From the NCBI RefSeq assembly GCF_045617425.1, contig NZ_JAZLIO010000015.1, forward strand, positions 1-64,000: DNA of 64,000 bases. The letters are read 5' to 3'. Below are positions 16,396-24,977 of the stretch, one piece after another; position 1 is the first letter of the stretch, and the number at the start of each line of letters is the position of its first letter. This stretch comes from Carnobacterium_B sp045617425 (GTDB lineage: Bacteria; Bacillota; Bacilli; Lactobacillales; Carnobacteriaceae). The translations under genes were made by a program, and so were the position numbers. The notes beneath the pieces are model-generated. The model ran no database searches and was not told where the DNA came from. It saw only the letters and a program-made list of their open reading frames with translations.

Positions 16396-17286
16396 TTAAT
16401 AAAAATAACTTAAAACAGATTCATGTAAATTTGTTTCGACAGCTGAATAATTTGTTTTTATAGGTCGACACAGTAGAACATTAAAAGGAATTGGGTTCTT
16501 AAATGATTTCTCTACATAATCCTCGCTATTTAAATAGCGGCCAATCGGTGAAGGTAAGATAGCAATTGTATCTGAGTAACGTGTGGTTTCAATTAGAAAA
16601 TCCCACGAGGAAGACGTGAAAATAATCTCTGCCTTTGACTGTTGTTTTTTAAACGTTCGTTTAACTAAATCGTTGGTCACAAATGATTCATTAAATGTAG
16701 CGATTGGGTAATTATCAATTTCTGTCCAATTGATTTTATTCTTTTTACTTAAATCATGAGTCGATGACATAAAAGCTGTCAATTCGTCAATTTGAATTAC
16801 ATGCTCTTCATAGGCTTTCGGGTCAAGGTTCGTTGGTTCAATCAATACGACATAATCTAAATCTTTTTGCAAAAACATCCTTCTCAACTCATTACAGCCA
16901 TCTTCTACAATCTCAATTTTAATTTCCGGGTTTTCTACGATGAATTTAGAGAAGAAGTTGGAAAAGAAAACACGTAGAATCAAAGAAGGCACACCAAGAC
17001 GGATCGTCCCTTTTTGTTTGGATGATTCTTTGCGAATCATATTTTTCATTTCACCATGCATTTTTAAAATATCTAAAGCATACTTGTATAACTTAATGCC
17101 ACTTGGCGTCATTTCTTCTAGTCTTCCATTTTTACGATAAAAGAGACTTAATTCTTCATCTTTTTCAAAGTTAGTGATCATTTGGCTTAAAGCTGATTGC
17201 GAGATATGAATTTTTTTGGCTGCTAACGATAAATTGCAACCGCATTCAACAATATTGATAAAATAATTCAATTGTGTAATATCCAA
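16396..17286 (-). CDS. LysR-family transcriptional regulator
   Basis: A 296-residue regulator with the N-terminal LysR winged helix (LAAKKIHISQSALSQMITNFEKD region, residues about 20-45) and a C-terminal substrate-binding-like effector domain. It begins with TTG, after an AGGGGAA-type site. It lies between two beta-oxidation transcription units on the same strand, so it is a candidate regulator of them. The ligand is unknown. Confidence 0.9.
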   Translation of the reverse strand: MDITQLNYFINIVECGCNLSLAAKKIHISQSALSQMITNFEKDEELSLFYRKNGRLEEMTPSGIKLYKYALDILKMHGEMKNMIRKESSKQKGTIRLGVPSLILRVFFSNFFSKFIVENPEIKIEIVEDGCNELRRMFLQKDLDYVVLIEPTNLDPKAYEEHVIQIDELTAFMSSTHDLSKKNKINWTEIDNYPIATFNESFVTNDLVKRTFKKQQSKAEIIFTSSSWDFLIETTRYSDTIAILPSPIGRYLNSEDYVEKSFKNPIPFNVLLCRPIKTNYSAVETNLHESVLSYFY

Positions 17287-17403
17287 TTCCTGCTATTCCC
17301 CTTTTTCTTTTGATTATTTCTTTTGGGACCAGTTTATATCATAATAACTATTTATATCTATGTATAGAATACCATGGTTAAGGATGTTTATGCAAAAGTA
17401 GAC

Positions 17404-17452
17404 AAAAAAACTCAGAAAACAAGGATCAATGATCCCGTTTTCTGAGTTTTTA
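17404..17452 (-). terminator. Terminator after the second acyl-CoA dehydrogenase gene
   Basis: On the minus strand AAAACTCAGAAAACGGGATC pairs with GATCCTTGTTTTCTGAGTTTT and is followed by more T. Confidence 0.9.
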
Positions 17453-17459
17453 GTAGCAC

Positions 17460-18680
17460 TTAAACAAATGCACCTACACCGGTCAAATATCTACCAACAA
17501 TTAATGCGTTGATTTCATGTGTTCCTTCGTAAGAGTAAATAGCTTCTGCATCTGCAAAGAAACGTGCAACATCTGTTTCTAGCGTGATCCCATTTCCACC
17601 TACTACTTCACGAGCTAATGCGACAGTTTCACGCATGCGTAATGCATTGTGCATTTTAGCCATTGATGAATTAACTTCGCGATAATTGCCTTCTTCTTGC
17701 ATTTGAGCTAAACGTACAGAGAAACTTAAATTAGCCGTTACGTTTGCTTGCATGATAGACAATTTTTCTTGAACCAATTGGAATGATCCTAAATTCTTGC
17801 CAAATTGTTCGCGTTGTTTGACGTAACGTAAAGCAGCTTCAAACGCACCTGCTGTTAATCCTGTCGCCAAATGCGAGATATCTGCACGCGTAATACGTAG
17901 AATACCTGCTACATCTTTAAATGAATTCACATTTTGTAATCTACGGTCTTCTCCAACTTTAACGTTTGTAAATGTAATATGCCCATTTTGTGTCATTCGA
18001 AGTGAAGTTTTCCCTTCGATTTTTTGAACATGTACCCCTTCAGCTTTACCAGGAATCATGAAGGCTTTAACTTTTCCATCCACTTCATCACGAGCAAACA
18101 CAGCCATTTCGTCTGCTGATCCAGCTCCACCGATCCAACGTTTTTCTCCATTGATGATCCAAGTATCGCCTTCTTTACGTGCAGTAGTTGCTAATCCTCC
18201 AGCAATGTCTGAACCGTGTTCGGGTTCGGTTAAAGCAAAGCAACCTTGAATCTCATAAGAAGCTGTTTTTTCAGCCCAGCGTTCGATTTGTTCATCATTT
18301 CCGCCTTGTAACAAGGTTGCATAGAATAATCCACCATGAACTGTGTAAAATGTTGCGATAGAAGCATCTAGTTTAGCTAACTCAAAATATCTAAAAACAT
18401 TGTATAATTCGCTTGGTTTACGTTTATCTTTACGACCTTCAAATAATAACGGATTGTCCATCATCCTTACTTTTTTGATTTTTTCAAAAGCTTCAAAAGG
18501 AAACTCTGCTTTTTCCCAATATTCACTTAATACTGGACGTAAATGGATTTCAAGTGCCTCACGTAATTCTTTTAAAACTGTTAATTCTCCATCTGTTAAA
18601 GCGCTTGAATACTCATATAGATCTGATGGGTAAAAAGTAGCTAAATCAACTGGTCTTTCTTTCGTCATGGTGTTCATCAT
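17460..18680 (-). CDS. Acyl-CoA dehydrogenase, glutaryl-CoA dehydrogenase-like
   Basis: A 406-residue flavoprotein. The ACAD signatures CFALTEPEHGSDIAG and GEKRWIGGAG are present, and the C-terminal SYEGTHEINALIVGRYLTG contains the Glu of the medium-chain/glutaryl type, unlike the other acyl-CoA dehydrogenase here. The tail is closest to glutaryl-CoA-type enzymes. It is a single-gene unit upstream of the LysR gene, with its own terminator and a good cre-like site upstream. The substrate is not determinable. Confidence 0.9.
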   Translation of the reverse strand: MMNTMTKERPVDLATFYPSDLYEYSSALTDGELTVLKELREALEIHLRPVLSEYWEKAEFPFEAFEKIKKVRMMDNPLLFEGRKDKRKPSELYNVFRYFELAKLDASIATFYTVHGGLFYATLLQGGNDEQIERWAEKTASYEIQGCFALTEPEHGSDIAGGLATTARKEGDTWIINGEKRWIGGAGSADEMAVFARDEVDGKVKAFMIPGKAEGVHVQKIEGKTSLRMTQNGHITFTNVKVGEDRRLQNVNSFKDVAGILRITRADISHLATGLTAGAFEAALRYVKQREQFGKNLGSFQLVQEKLSIMQANVTANLSFSVRLAQMQEEGNYREVNSSMAKMHNALRMRETVALAREVVGGNGITLETDVARFFADAEAIYSYEGTHEINALIVGRYLTGVGAFV

Positions 18681-18728
18681 TTTAACCGCCCCTTAATTCG
18701 TTAGTTTTTTAATTGGTTTTCTTTTTAT

Positions 18729-18742
18729 TTAAACCGCTTACA
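18729..18742. promoter_or_regulatory. cre site upstream of the second acyl-CoA dehydrogenase gene
   Basis: TTAAACCGCTTACA agrees with TGWAANCGNTNWCA at 13 of 14 positions and lies about 50 bases before the ATG. CcpA repression in sugar-rich conditions is a reasonable inference. Confidence 0.6.
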
Positions 18743-18885
18743 AATTTAAATTTAAGCCATTTTAAATTTCCAGTCTACTTATCATAAATTATAGAAGGTA
18801 TAAGAAGAACTTAACACTCCTCTCAAAACCTATATTTTAATGCTTTTCTTTAAAAATAATTTTAGTTTTTTTAATAAATGACAAA

Positions 18886-18940
18886 AATAAAAACACTATC
18901 CAAAAACTGATTCTTACAATCAGCTATTAAATAGTGTTGT
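18886..18940 (-). terminator. Terminator after the metallo-hydrolase gene
   Basis: On the minus strand AACACTAT...ATAGTGTT encloses a second stem CTGATT...AATCAG and is followed by TTTATTTTT. Confidence 0.8.
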
Positions 18941-18945
18941 TTGAT

Positions 18946-19812
18946 TTAGGTAAATGTAATATATGCTGGTTTACTTCGTTTCAATGAATCCACTACATTT
19001 TTTCCGGTCTCGTCCCATTCAATCATGCGATAATACGCGTCATGATAAAAAATGAATTTATAATGATTTTCATACGCTTCTTTCATCCATTTTTCTTTAC
19101 TGAATATAGATGTCATTGGATAGTCATCGTAAGCTAAGACCCATAAAGGATTTTGATGTGCATGTGTTGGCATAATATCTGCCATATGCAGCAATGTTTC
19201 ATTTTCTTGAGTCAATTTGATCACAGCATGTCCGTCACTATGGCCTCCAGTGTGGATCATCTCAATTCCCGGTACGACTTCAAGCGATTCCTGATACGTA
19301 ATAAATTGATTCTGAACAGGCTCCCAATTTTCTTTCCAATACGTGCTTTTGGAGCGAATATTTGGATTTCTCATCTCATCCCATTCAATTTCATTAACGT
19401 AAATGTCCGCATTTGGAAAAGTAGAAACAAGTTCCTCATTTTCCAAATGTGTTAGTCCGCCTGCATGATCAAAATGCAGATGGGTCATCAATACGACATG
19501 GATATCGGCCACTGTCATTCCCAATTCTGCCAAACTTTTTTCTATTTTGGTTTCTTCCACAACTCCATAATTGCGTCGTTGCTTATCGGATAATTTCCCT
19601 TGTCCTACTCCAGCATCAATCAAATAATTCTTATTTTGATATTGAATCAGAATCGAATCGGTTGGTAACTCAATTTGATTTTTTTCATTGACTGGATATT
19701 TGCGTGACCATAACGGCTTAGGAACGACACCAAACATTGCTCCTCCGTCCATAGATGTTATTCCACCATCCATCCACGTTAACCTCATATCATGAAATAC
19801 TAAACTATCCAT
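18946..19812 (-). CDS. MBL-fold metallo-hydrolase (AHL-lactonase-like)
   Basis: A 288-residue metallo-beta-lactamase-fold hydrolase. The metal site THLHFDHAGG (HxHxDH) lies near residue 106, with later His residues in HTGGHSDGH and the Asp region HMADIMPTHAH. The architecture resembles YtnP/AttM-type lactonases, but quorum-signal hydrolysis is only one possibility. The start is the ATG at 19812, preceded by AAAGGAGGGCAAAA. An upstream in-frame ATG would overlap that site. Confidence 0.87.
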   Translation of the reverse strand: MDSLVFHDMRLTWMDGGITSMDGGAMFGVVPKPLWSRKYPVNEKNQIELPTDSILIQYQNKNYLIDAGVGQGKLSDKQRRNYGVVEETKIEKSLAELGMTVADIHVVLMTHLHFDHAGGLTHLENEELVSTFPNADIYVNEIEWDEMRNPNIRSKSTYWKENWEPVQNQFITYQESLEVVPGIEMIHTGGHSDGHAVIKLTQENETLLHMADIMPTHAHQNPLWVLAYDDYPMTSIFSKEKWMKEAYENHYKFIFYHDAYYRMIEWDETGKNVVDSLKRSKPAYITFT

Positions 19813-19902
19813 TTTTGCCCTCCTTTTATAAAAAAGCGTTCCCACTTATTCCCAGTAGATTATACGCATCCTTTTTTATTTATTCAAAGAAAAAAAATAT
19901 TT

Positions 19903-19946
19903 AGCAAAAAAAACAGTTTCAAAGTTTTTACTTCGAAACTGTTTCA
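19903..19946 (-). terminator. Terminator after the ketopantoate reductase-like gene
   Basis: On the minus strand AACAGTTTCGAAG pairs with CTTTGAAACTGTT and is followed by eight T. Confidence 0.85.
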
Positions 19947-19956
19947 AGAGATATTT

Positions 19957-20883
19957 TTAACGTTTGATTCCTAATATATCTTCCTTTGCATGAATCAATT
20001 GAGTAATCAATTGACTATATGGTGCTTCAAATCCTTTAACTTCAGCTTGTTTTGCGACTTCACCATTCAAAAAATCGATTTCAGTTAGACGTTTATTTTT
20101 TAAATCTTGGTGCATAGAAGGGTAATGTTCGCCAACTTTTTCAGCTGTTCCTTTTAAATAATTTACAGTTTCTTCAACGTCTATATGTACGCCTTCAGTT
20201 TCTGCAACTCGAGAAAATTCGCTGACAATTTCTTTATTTAATTGTTCAATTTGAGAAGTTTCAAATAATTCTTTGATATTGCAGTCTAACAATGAGCAAA
20301 GAGCATTCATTGTCCCATTCACACAAGCTTTTCTCCAAGTTGTAAAGTTAACGTTTTGACTGTAGACACCATTTAACCCACAATCTGCCATCATTTTTAC
20401 AACTTCACGAGTACCTTCTGCTTCATTTGCATCACTATTTTGAACTTCAACTGGACCTTCTCCCATAAAATGTGTTTTACCTGGAGCGTCTATTCCTCCA
20501 GTCCATAAGGTTGTTCCCATAATAATATTTTTTTGAGGAATGTATTCTGAAATGGTTTTCGCATGACCTAGCCCATTTAGCAAGCACACCACTTTTGTAT
20601 CTTCAGTTAACATATGCTTAATTTTTTCTAACATTTCTCTTAATCCCATTGATTTAGTAAAAATAAAGACAGTATCAAATGTATCTTTAATTTCTTCTGG
20701 CTTACCTATCGGGATGATTACATTATCTTCTTTCCCATTCACTGTAACGGATAACCCTTTTTCCTTAATAGCCTTGATATGATCTTCCCAGAAATCGATT
20801 AATGCAACATCATTTCCATTTTTTTGCATCATATAACCAAATCCGCATCCTAAAGCTCCAGAACCTGCAATTGCTATTTTCAT
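19957..20883 (-). CDS. Ketopantoate reductase family protein (PanE/ApbA)
   Basis: A 308-residue NADP-dependent 2-oxoacid reductase. The nucleotide motif GSGALGCGFG is at residues 7-16, and the TTLWTGGIDAPGKTHFMGEG and ACVNGTMNALCSLL regions match the family. True PanE makes pantoate, but lactic acid bacteria often carry extra copies that reduce other branched 2-oxoacids. It follows the PTS IIC-like gene by 35 bases, so a role in metabolising that transporter's substrate is plausible. Confidence 0.85.
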   Translation of the reverse strand: MKIAIAGSGALGCGFGYMMQKNGNDVALIDFWEDHIKAIKEKGLSVTVNGKEDNVIIPIGKPEEIKDTFDTVFIFTKSMGLREMLEKIKHMLTEDTKVVCLLNGLGHAKTISEYIPQKNIIMGTTLWTGGIDAPGKTHFMGEGPVEVQNSDANEAEGTREVVKMMADCGLNGVYSQNVNFTTWRKACVNGTMNALCSLLDCNIKELFETSQIEQLNKEIVSEFSRVAETEGVHIDVEETVNYLKGTAEKVGEHYPSMHQDLKNKRLTEIDFLNGEVAKQAEVKGFEAPYSQLITQLIHAKEDILGIKR

Positions 20884-20918
20884 TCTAAAATTCCTCCGTT
20901 TTTATCATTGTCTATTAA

Positions 20919-21965
20919 TTAATTTGAAGCTGGGATAAATTTAAAGATTTCATCTTCATAAATGTGTAAGAATTTGTTACATATCCTATCAATAATGAAT
21001 CCACCAACGAAAGGTATTATAAAGTAAGCTAATATTACATTAAGCAAACCAGTTCCCATATTAAAGGCTTGAATAGGTCCAACTAATCCTACAATTCCAA
21101 ATCCAGCTGTTTGTGGAGTACCATGAATCGTTAGGATATACACACCTATACCTGAGACAACAGCATTCATAACTACTGGAATCATTATTTTTGGATGTTT
21201 GATTAAATTAGGAATCATCATTTTCATAGCTCCGAGTAAAATAGCCAATGTTGTTCCGGATTGATTGATTCTCAAAGACCCGATTACCAAAATCGCTGTA
21301 CAAGCCGTAACGCCCACTGCAGCAGCCCCTGCTCCTAATCCAGCAACACCAATTGCAATTCCGATTGCTACTGTTGAAATTGGTGAAATAATTAAAATTG
21401 AGAATGCTACAGAAATCAAAATAACCATCAATAACGGTTGTAGAGTTGTAAAGCTATTGATTACTTCTCCAATTGAAGAAGTAATCATACCAACATATGG
21501 CAACATGATTAGTCCAATCGTCCCCACACCAGCACCAACGATAATTGGCATAAGAATCAACGTCAACGAACCCAGTCGACTTTGCAACAAACGTGTAACA
21601 AAAACTGCTATAGCGGAAACCAGCATTACATTAATCAAATCTCCAATACCAACTAGTTGAACACCCGCTTCGGTAACTTTATAAGCACCAGATCCTAAGA
21701 AAGCTGCTGCACCAACAATGACACTTTCCATTCCATTCATTTTAAATTGTGTTGCTACAAGAACTCCAATAATAGCTGGTGTGATGAATTGCATAATTGT
21801 TACTACACTTGACAATAGTACAAATATAGAACCATAAGGAATAAGTGCTTTAAAGACTGATCCCAATATTGCATTGGCAATTAGCCCAATAACGATTCCC
21901 GATGCTGTTCCTCCTAAAACTTTGTTCAAATAATCTTTACCAGTATATTTTACTCTTTCTTCCAT
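20919..21965 (-). CDS. PTS IIC-like membrane protein
   Basis: A 348-residue polytopic protein, about ten hydrophobic segments rich in Gly and Ala, of the PTS_EIIC_2 type often found beside a PanE-like gene. No EIIA or EIIB domain is attached or adjacent, so phosphotransfer would need partners encoded elsewhere. The ATG at 21965 was chosen because AAAGG lies nine bases upstream; the longer ATG start lacks a site. Substrate unknown. Confidence 0.75.
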   Translation of the reverse strand: MEERVKYTGKDYLNKVLGGTASGIVIGLIANAILGSVFKALIPYGSIFVLLSSVVTIMQFITPAIIGVLVATQFKMNGMESVIVGAAAFLGSGAYKVTEAGVQLVGIGDLINVMLVSAIAVFVTRLLQSRLGSLTLILMPIIVGAGVGTIGLIMLPYVGMITSSIGEVINSFTTLQPLLMVILISVAFSILIISPISTVAIGIAIGVAGLGAGAAAVGVTACTAILVIGSLRINQSGTTLAILLGAMKMMIPNLIKHPKIMIPVVMNAVVSGIGVYILTIHGTPQTAGFGIVGLVGPIQAFNMGTGLLNVILAYFIIPFVGGFIIDRICNKFLHIYEDEIFKFIPASN

Positions 21966-22564
21966 CAAACTCAACCTTTCTTCTTTCATTAAATGAATAG
22001 ATAATGAAATTTTATTTGTTTGTTCAAAAATTCACTAATTTTTTTACTAGTTAAATTTATCACAAATTAAATATTGTTTCAAGTTTATTTCCATTGTATT
22101 TAATGATAACTTTTTATATTAACTAGTACTCATTTCTTCTATCCCTATGCTTGTCTGTTTTAAAAAATTTTTAAATTCAGGTTTTAAAAACGTTTAGAAA
22201 TAACTACTCTACCTTTTCATACATTTTAACCTAACATATTTTCCTGATTAGTTATACTATTACATTTCCATTTTTATTTGTTAATTAATTATCAAACTAT
22301 GTATAATTCAGTATAAGAAAAATATAAAATTCCTTATATCTCCTCTTGATAGTGTATAGTTAAATATTTACATTTTCATTATTTTTCTATGTTGATTAAA
22401 GTTAAAAAGTAATAATAGAAAGAAATTGAATCAGAATACAAAATCAGAGACTGGAACTATTGTCCCAGCCTCTACAAACTAAAAGAATTAGTATATATTC
22501 AAATGAGTATCCATTGTTTATTATTCTGTTAGCTTCTTTTGTTTTACAAAAATTCTCATTAACC
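21966..22564. other. Intergenic region, AT-rich
   Basis: About 600 bases with no convincing coding region. It holds a cre-like TAAAAACGTTTAGA at 22185-22198 (12 of 14 matches), which could regulate the PTS IIC-like operon, and a terminator-like repeat at 22446-22473. The rest shows no structure I recognise. Confidence 0.5.
22446..22473 (-). terminator. GAGGCTGGGAC-type hairpin repeat
   Basis: On the minus strand AGAGGCTGGGACAATAGT folds back on CCAGTCTCT with one mismatch. Hairpins of this GAGGCTGGGAC type are dispersed intergenic elements in lactic acid bacteria and often end transcripts; here it lies downstream of the ImmA/IrrE gene. Confidence 0.6.
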
Positions 22565-22996
22565 TTATTTGGTTAAATAATCTTCTAATTCTTCTGAAAC
22601 TCCATACTGGTTTTGTAAATCTTGAAAAGTTTCAGGTGGAAAACCATAAATTTCTTCATACATTTTAATCATTAATTGACCAGAAAAGATATTTGCTTCT
22701 CTTTCAAGTGTTCCTTTTCCATTTCTTTGAGTTGTATAGTAGGCACTTAGCTGTTCATGCTCAATTGCATGATACAACTCATGAGCCAATACAAAAAATC
22801 GTTCGTTTTCTTCCATTAATTGCTCATTCAATAAAATAATTGTCTCATCTTTGAATCTTACCGTTTCTCCTTTTGGTGTTTCCCCAAAAGGAACAAAAAG
22901 AACATCAATCCCTTTACTTTCTGCTAAAACAAACGGATCATAGGTTTTAAACTCTTTATATAACTGTTGAATTAAGTCATACCACTTTTCAAACAT
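22565..22996 (-). CDS. ImmA/IrrE family metallopeptidase
   Basis: A 143-residue zinc peptidase. The HExxH motif HELYH is in FVLAHELYHAIEHE (about residue 72) and the third ligand is probably the Glu of LEREANIF. Family members cleave an XRE-type repressor encoded next door and so derepress mobile-element or stress genes. It follows the XRE gene with no gap, so the two form a pair. Confidence 0.9.
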   Translation of the reverse strand: MFEKWYDLIQQLYKEFKTYDPFVLAESKGIDVLFVPFGETPKGETVRFKDETIILLNEQLMEENERFFVLAHELYHAIEHEQLSAYYTTQRNGKGTLEREANIFSGQLMIKMYEEIYGFPPETFQDLQNQYGVSEELEDYLTK

Positions 22997-23356
22997 TTAA
23001 TCCCTTCTTTTTTTCATTCTATCCCAAAAAACAGCGGCCAAAACATCCTGTACGCGTTGTTTGTCTTCTTCCGTCAAATCTTCTCCACCATAAGCCATAT
23101 GAACATTATCATTTAACATCTCTTCTAAATCAATTAAATCTTCTGGAGTTGCCCATTTTGGGACATCACGACCTAAAAGATAATCTGTCGAAACTTGAAA
23201 ATAATCAGCTAATTTATTAAGTGTTTTATTATCCGGTTCTCTCGTACCTTGTTCATAGTTGGCATAGGTTGTTCGGGCCACTTCTAGAATACGAGCCATA
23301 TCTTCTTGGGTTAAGCGTCTTTCTTTTCTTAATCCCCTTAATTTGTAAATATCCAT
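22997..23356 (-). CDS. XRE-family repressor paired with ImmA/IrrE
   Basis: A 119-residue protein. Its N-terminal helix-turn-helix reads LRKERRLTQEDMARILEVAR and continues into YANYEQGTREPDNKTLNKLADYF (residues about 8-52). The C-terminal part is acidic and helical, the likely cleavage or contact region for the peptidase downstream. It is divergent from the holin-like gene, and the region between carries repeated ACGAGTA motifs, its probable operators. Confidence 0.9.
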   Translation of the reverse strand: MDIYKLRGLRKERRLTQEDMARILEVARTTYANYEQGTREPDNKTLNKLADYFQVSTDYLLGRDVPKWATPEDLIDLEEMLNDNVHMAYGGEDLTEEDKQRVQDVLAAVFWDRMKKRRD

Positions 23357-23426
23357 AGTACACCTCTATTACTATTTTATATCTCTATATTACACGAAAC
23401 GAAACTAAATTAAAATATTTTTACAT

Positions 23427-23557
23427 TTAACGAGTATAGTTTATTGACTAATAACAGCGTGAGTAGTACTATCTAATTACACAATACGAGTATAAAAATA
23501 AAAAAAACTGGAATTAAAGATATCTAATATTAATTACGCGAAAAAAGTACTCGTTAA
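23427..23557. promoter_or_regulatory. Three ACGAGTA-type operator-like motifs between XRE and holin-like genes
   Basis: TTAACGAGTATA at 23427-23438, ATACGAGTATA at 23484-23494 and, inverted, GTACTCGTTAA at 23547-23557. Spacings are about 57 and 63 bp. Such repeats in a divergent promoter region fit cooperative binding by the XRE repressor to control both directions. Confidence 0.6.
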
Positions 23558-23583
23558 GTGTAATTAAAAAAAGGAGCGATATT

Positions 23584-23949
23584 ATGAATTCTACTATTTT
23601 AAGTATTTTTTACGAAGCCATCATACCCTATGCAGATGCCTACGTATACCTTCTGATTATTACTATCTTTGTCGATTTTTTTACGGATATCATCAGTTCA
23701 TATTTATCAAATAGAACCGCAAAATTAACTCATGTCATTAATAGAAAAAGAGTAATAAAAGACGGACTAGTTATTGTACTTGTTTTAACATTTTACATTT
23801 ATTGTTCTATATTTGAATTCCATTCATATTCTCGACTTATCATCTCTTTTTATATTGCTCATTATGGAATATCCGTCCTTGAAAATTTAACTGCAATGGG
23901 TATTCCCGTACCTGAATTTATAAAAAAGAATATAGATAAATTTAAATAG
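23584..23949 (+). CDS. Phage holin family protein
   Basis: A 121-residue membrane protein with three to four hydrophobic segments, a central charged loop (RTAKLTHVINRKRVIKDG) and the C-terminal ISVLENLTAMGIPVPEFIKK that is characteristic of the phage_holin_4 family (Cph1/TcdE-like). Holins form membrane pores that release endolysin or toxins. No endolysin or other phage gene is nearby. AAGGAGCGATATT precedes the ATG. Confidence 0.85.
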   Translation: MNSTILSIFYEAIIPYADAYVYLLIITIFVDFFTDIISSYLSNRTAKLTHVINRKRVIKDGLVIVLVLTFYIYCSIFEFHSYSRLIISFYIAHYGISVLENLTAMGIPVPEFIKKNIDKFK

Positions 23950-24031
23950 CCTTTTTTTAATACTTGATCTTTACGTTGCTTCAAGGTTTACACTCAATCT
24001 AGGTTAAGCTGATTAGAAAGGAGGATAATTA

Positions 24032-24181
24032 GTGGAATATACTATAAATGATTTAATTCGCATAGTTGGTGGGAACAAACGGACTCTTCTGCTTATAAGG
24101 TTTCGCTTTTTATTTCAAATTATTTGTTCATATTTCCGAAAAATAAAAGATGTTCTTTTAACTTTTATAGTATTTTGGTAA
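24032..24181 (+). CDS. Small basic ORF, 49 residues, unknown
   Basis: A GTG start seven bases after AAAGGAGG gives a 49-residue peptide (VEYTINDLIRIVGG to FIVFW), basic in the middle (RFRFLF, FRKIKD) and hydrophobic at the end. It lies between the holin-like and DUF975 genes on the same strand. I do not recognise it. The strong site supports translation, but it may be the remainder of a longer gene. Confidence 0.4.
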   Translation: MEYTINDLIRIVGGNKRTLLLIRFRFLFQIICSYFRKIKDVLLTFIVFW

Positions 24182-24232
24182 ACTAACGGAAAAGATAAAT
24201 AGATTTAAAAAATAAAAAAAGGAGAGAATTAT

Positions 24233-24862
24233 TTGGACAGAAAATACATAAAAGGGCTTGCAAGAGATACCTTAAAACAGCACTTTTTCATTATAGTATT
24301 AGTCACTATTGTTCCCAATATACTTGATATTTATGGCGTATTATCAGAAGACGATTCATCTATTTTTACTAGTTTTATTGTTTCACTGATTGTCAGTATT
24401 CTTGTTTCTTCCCTTTCACCTTTTATTGACACAATCATCTTGAAACTTAATCGACATGAAGCTGTTTCTTTTCAAAAAGATATAGCAGAAGCAGTAAAAA
24501 ATCATAGTACCCGTTATATCTTAACTATGTGGCTAAGAGAAATCTCTATCTTATTTTGGTCTCTATTCTTAATTATACCTGGTATATATAAGTCCTACTC
24601 TTATTCTCTTGTTTCTTATCTATTGGTAGACAATGAAGATATAAGTTATAAAGAGGCACTTTCTAAAAGTGAAGAGTTAATGGAAGGTTTCAAGATGGAT
24701 TGGTTTATAATGGATTTATCCTTTCTTCTTTGGGATATTTTAGCATTATTCACATTTGGCATACCTTATATCTGGTTAACACCCTACAAATGGACAGTTT
24801 ATGCTAAGTTTTATGATGAACGTATGAAATTATTAGCAAATGTTAACGTTTCTATCGCATAG
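24233..24862 (+). CDS. DUF975 family membrane protein
   Basis: A 209-residue protein with five or six hydrophobic segments. RDTLKQHF near the N-terminus, IPGIYKSYSYSLVSYLLVDN with the following KEALSKSEELMEGFKMDWF, and the C-terminal FTFGIPYIWLTPYKWTVYAKFYDE match the DUF975 family, whose function is not known. The start is TTG, seven bases after AAAGGAGAG. Confidence 0.85.
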   Translation: MDRKYIKGLARDTLKQHFFIIVLVTIVPNILDIYGVLSEDDSSIFTSFIVSLIVSILVSSLSPFIDTIILKLNRHEAVSFQKDIAEAVKNHSTRYILTMWLREISILFWSLFLIIPGIYKSYSYSLVSYLLVDNEDISYKEALSKSEELMEGFKMDWFIMDLSFLLWDILALFTFGIPYIWLTPYKWTVYAKFYDERMKLLANVNVSIA

Positions 24863-24908
24863 AAGTTATTTAAACCCATTAACTAATCTATGGATAAAGT
24901 TACTAAAA

Positions 24909-24955
24909 CAAAAAGAGCTAAACTTCCTTAAAACGGAAGTTAGCTCTTTTTGTTT
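24909..24955. terminator. Bidirectional terminator
   Basis: AAAAAGAGCTAAACTTCC pairs with GGAAGTTAGCTCTTTTT. It lies between the convergent DUF975 and CstA-like genes. Confidence 0.9.
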
Positions 24956-24977
24956 ACTAATCCTTTAACTTTATTTA

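Noticed and set aside
22565..24862. A prophage at the XRE/ImmA/holin locus
   Set aside because: No integrase, terminase, capsid, tail or lysin genes and no attachment-site repeats were seen, so only a fragmentary or non-phage module is supported.
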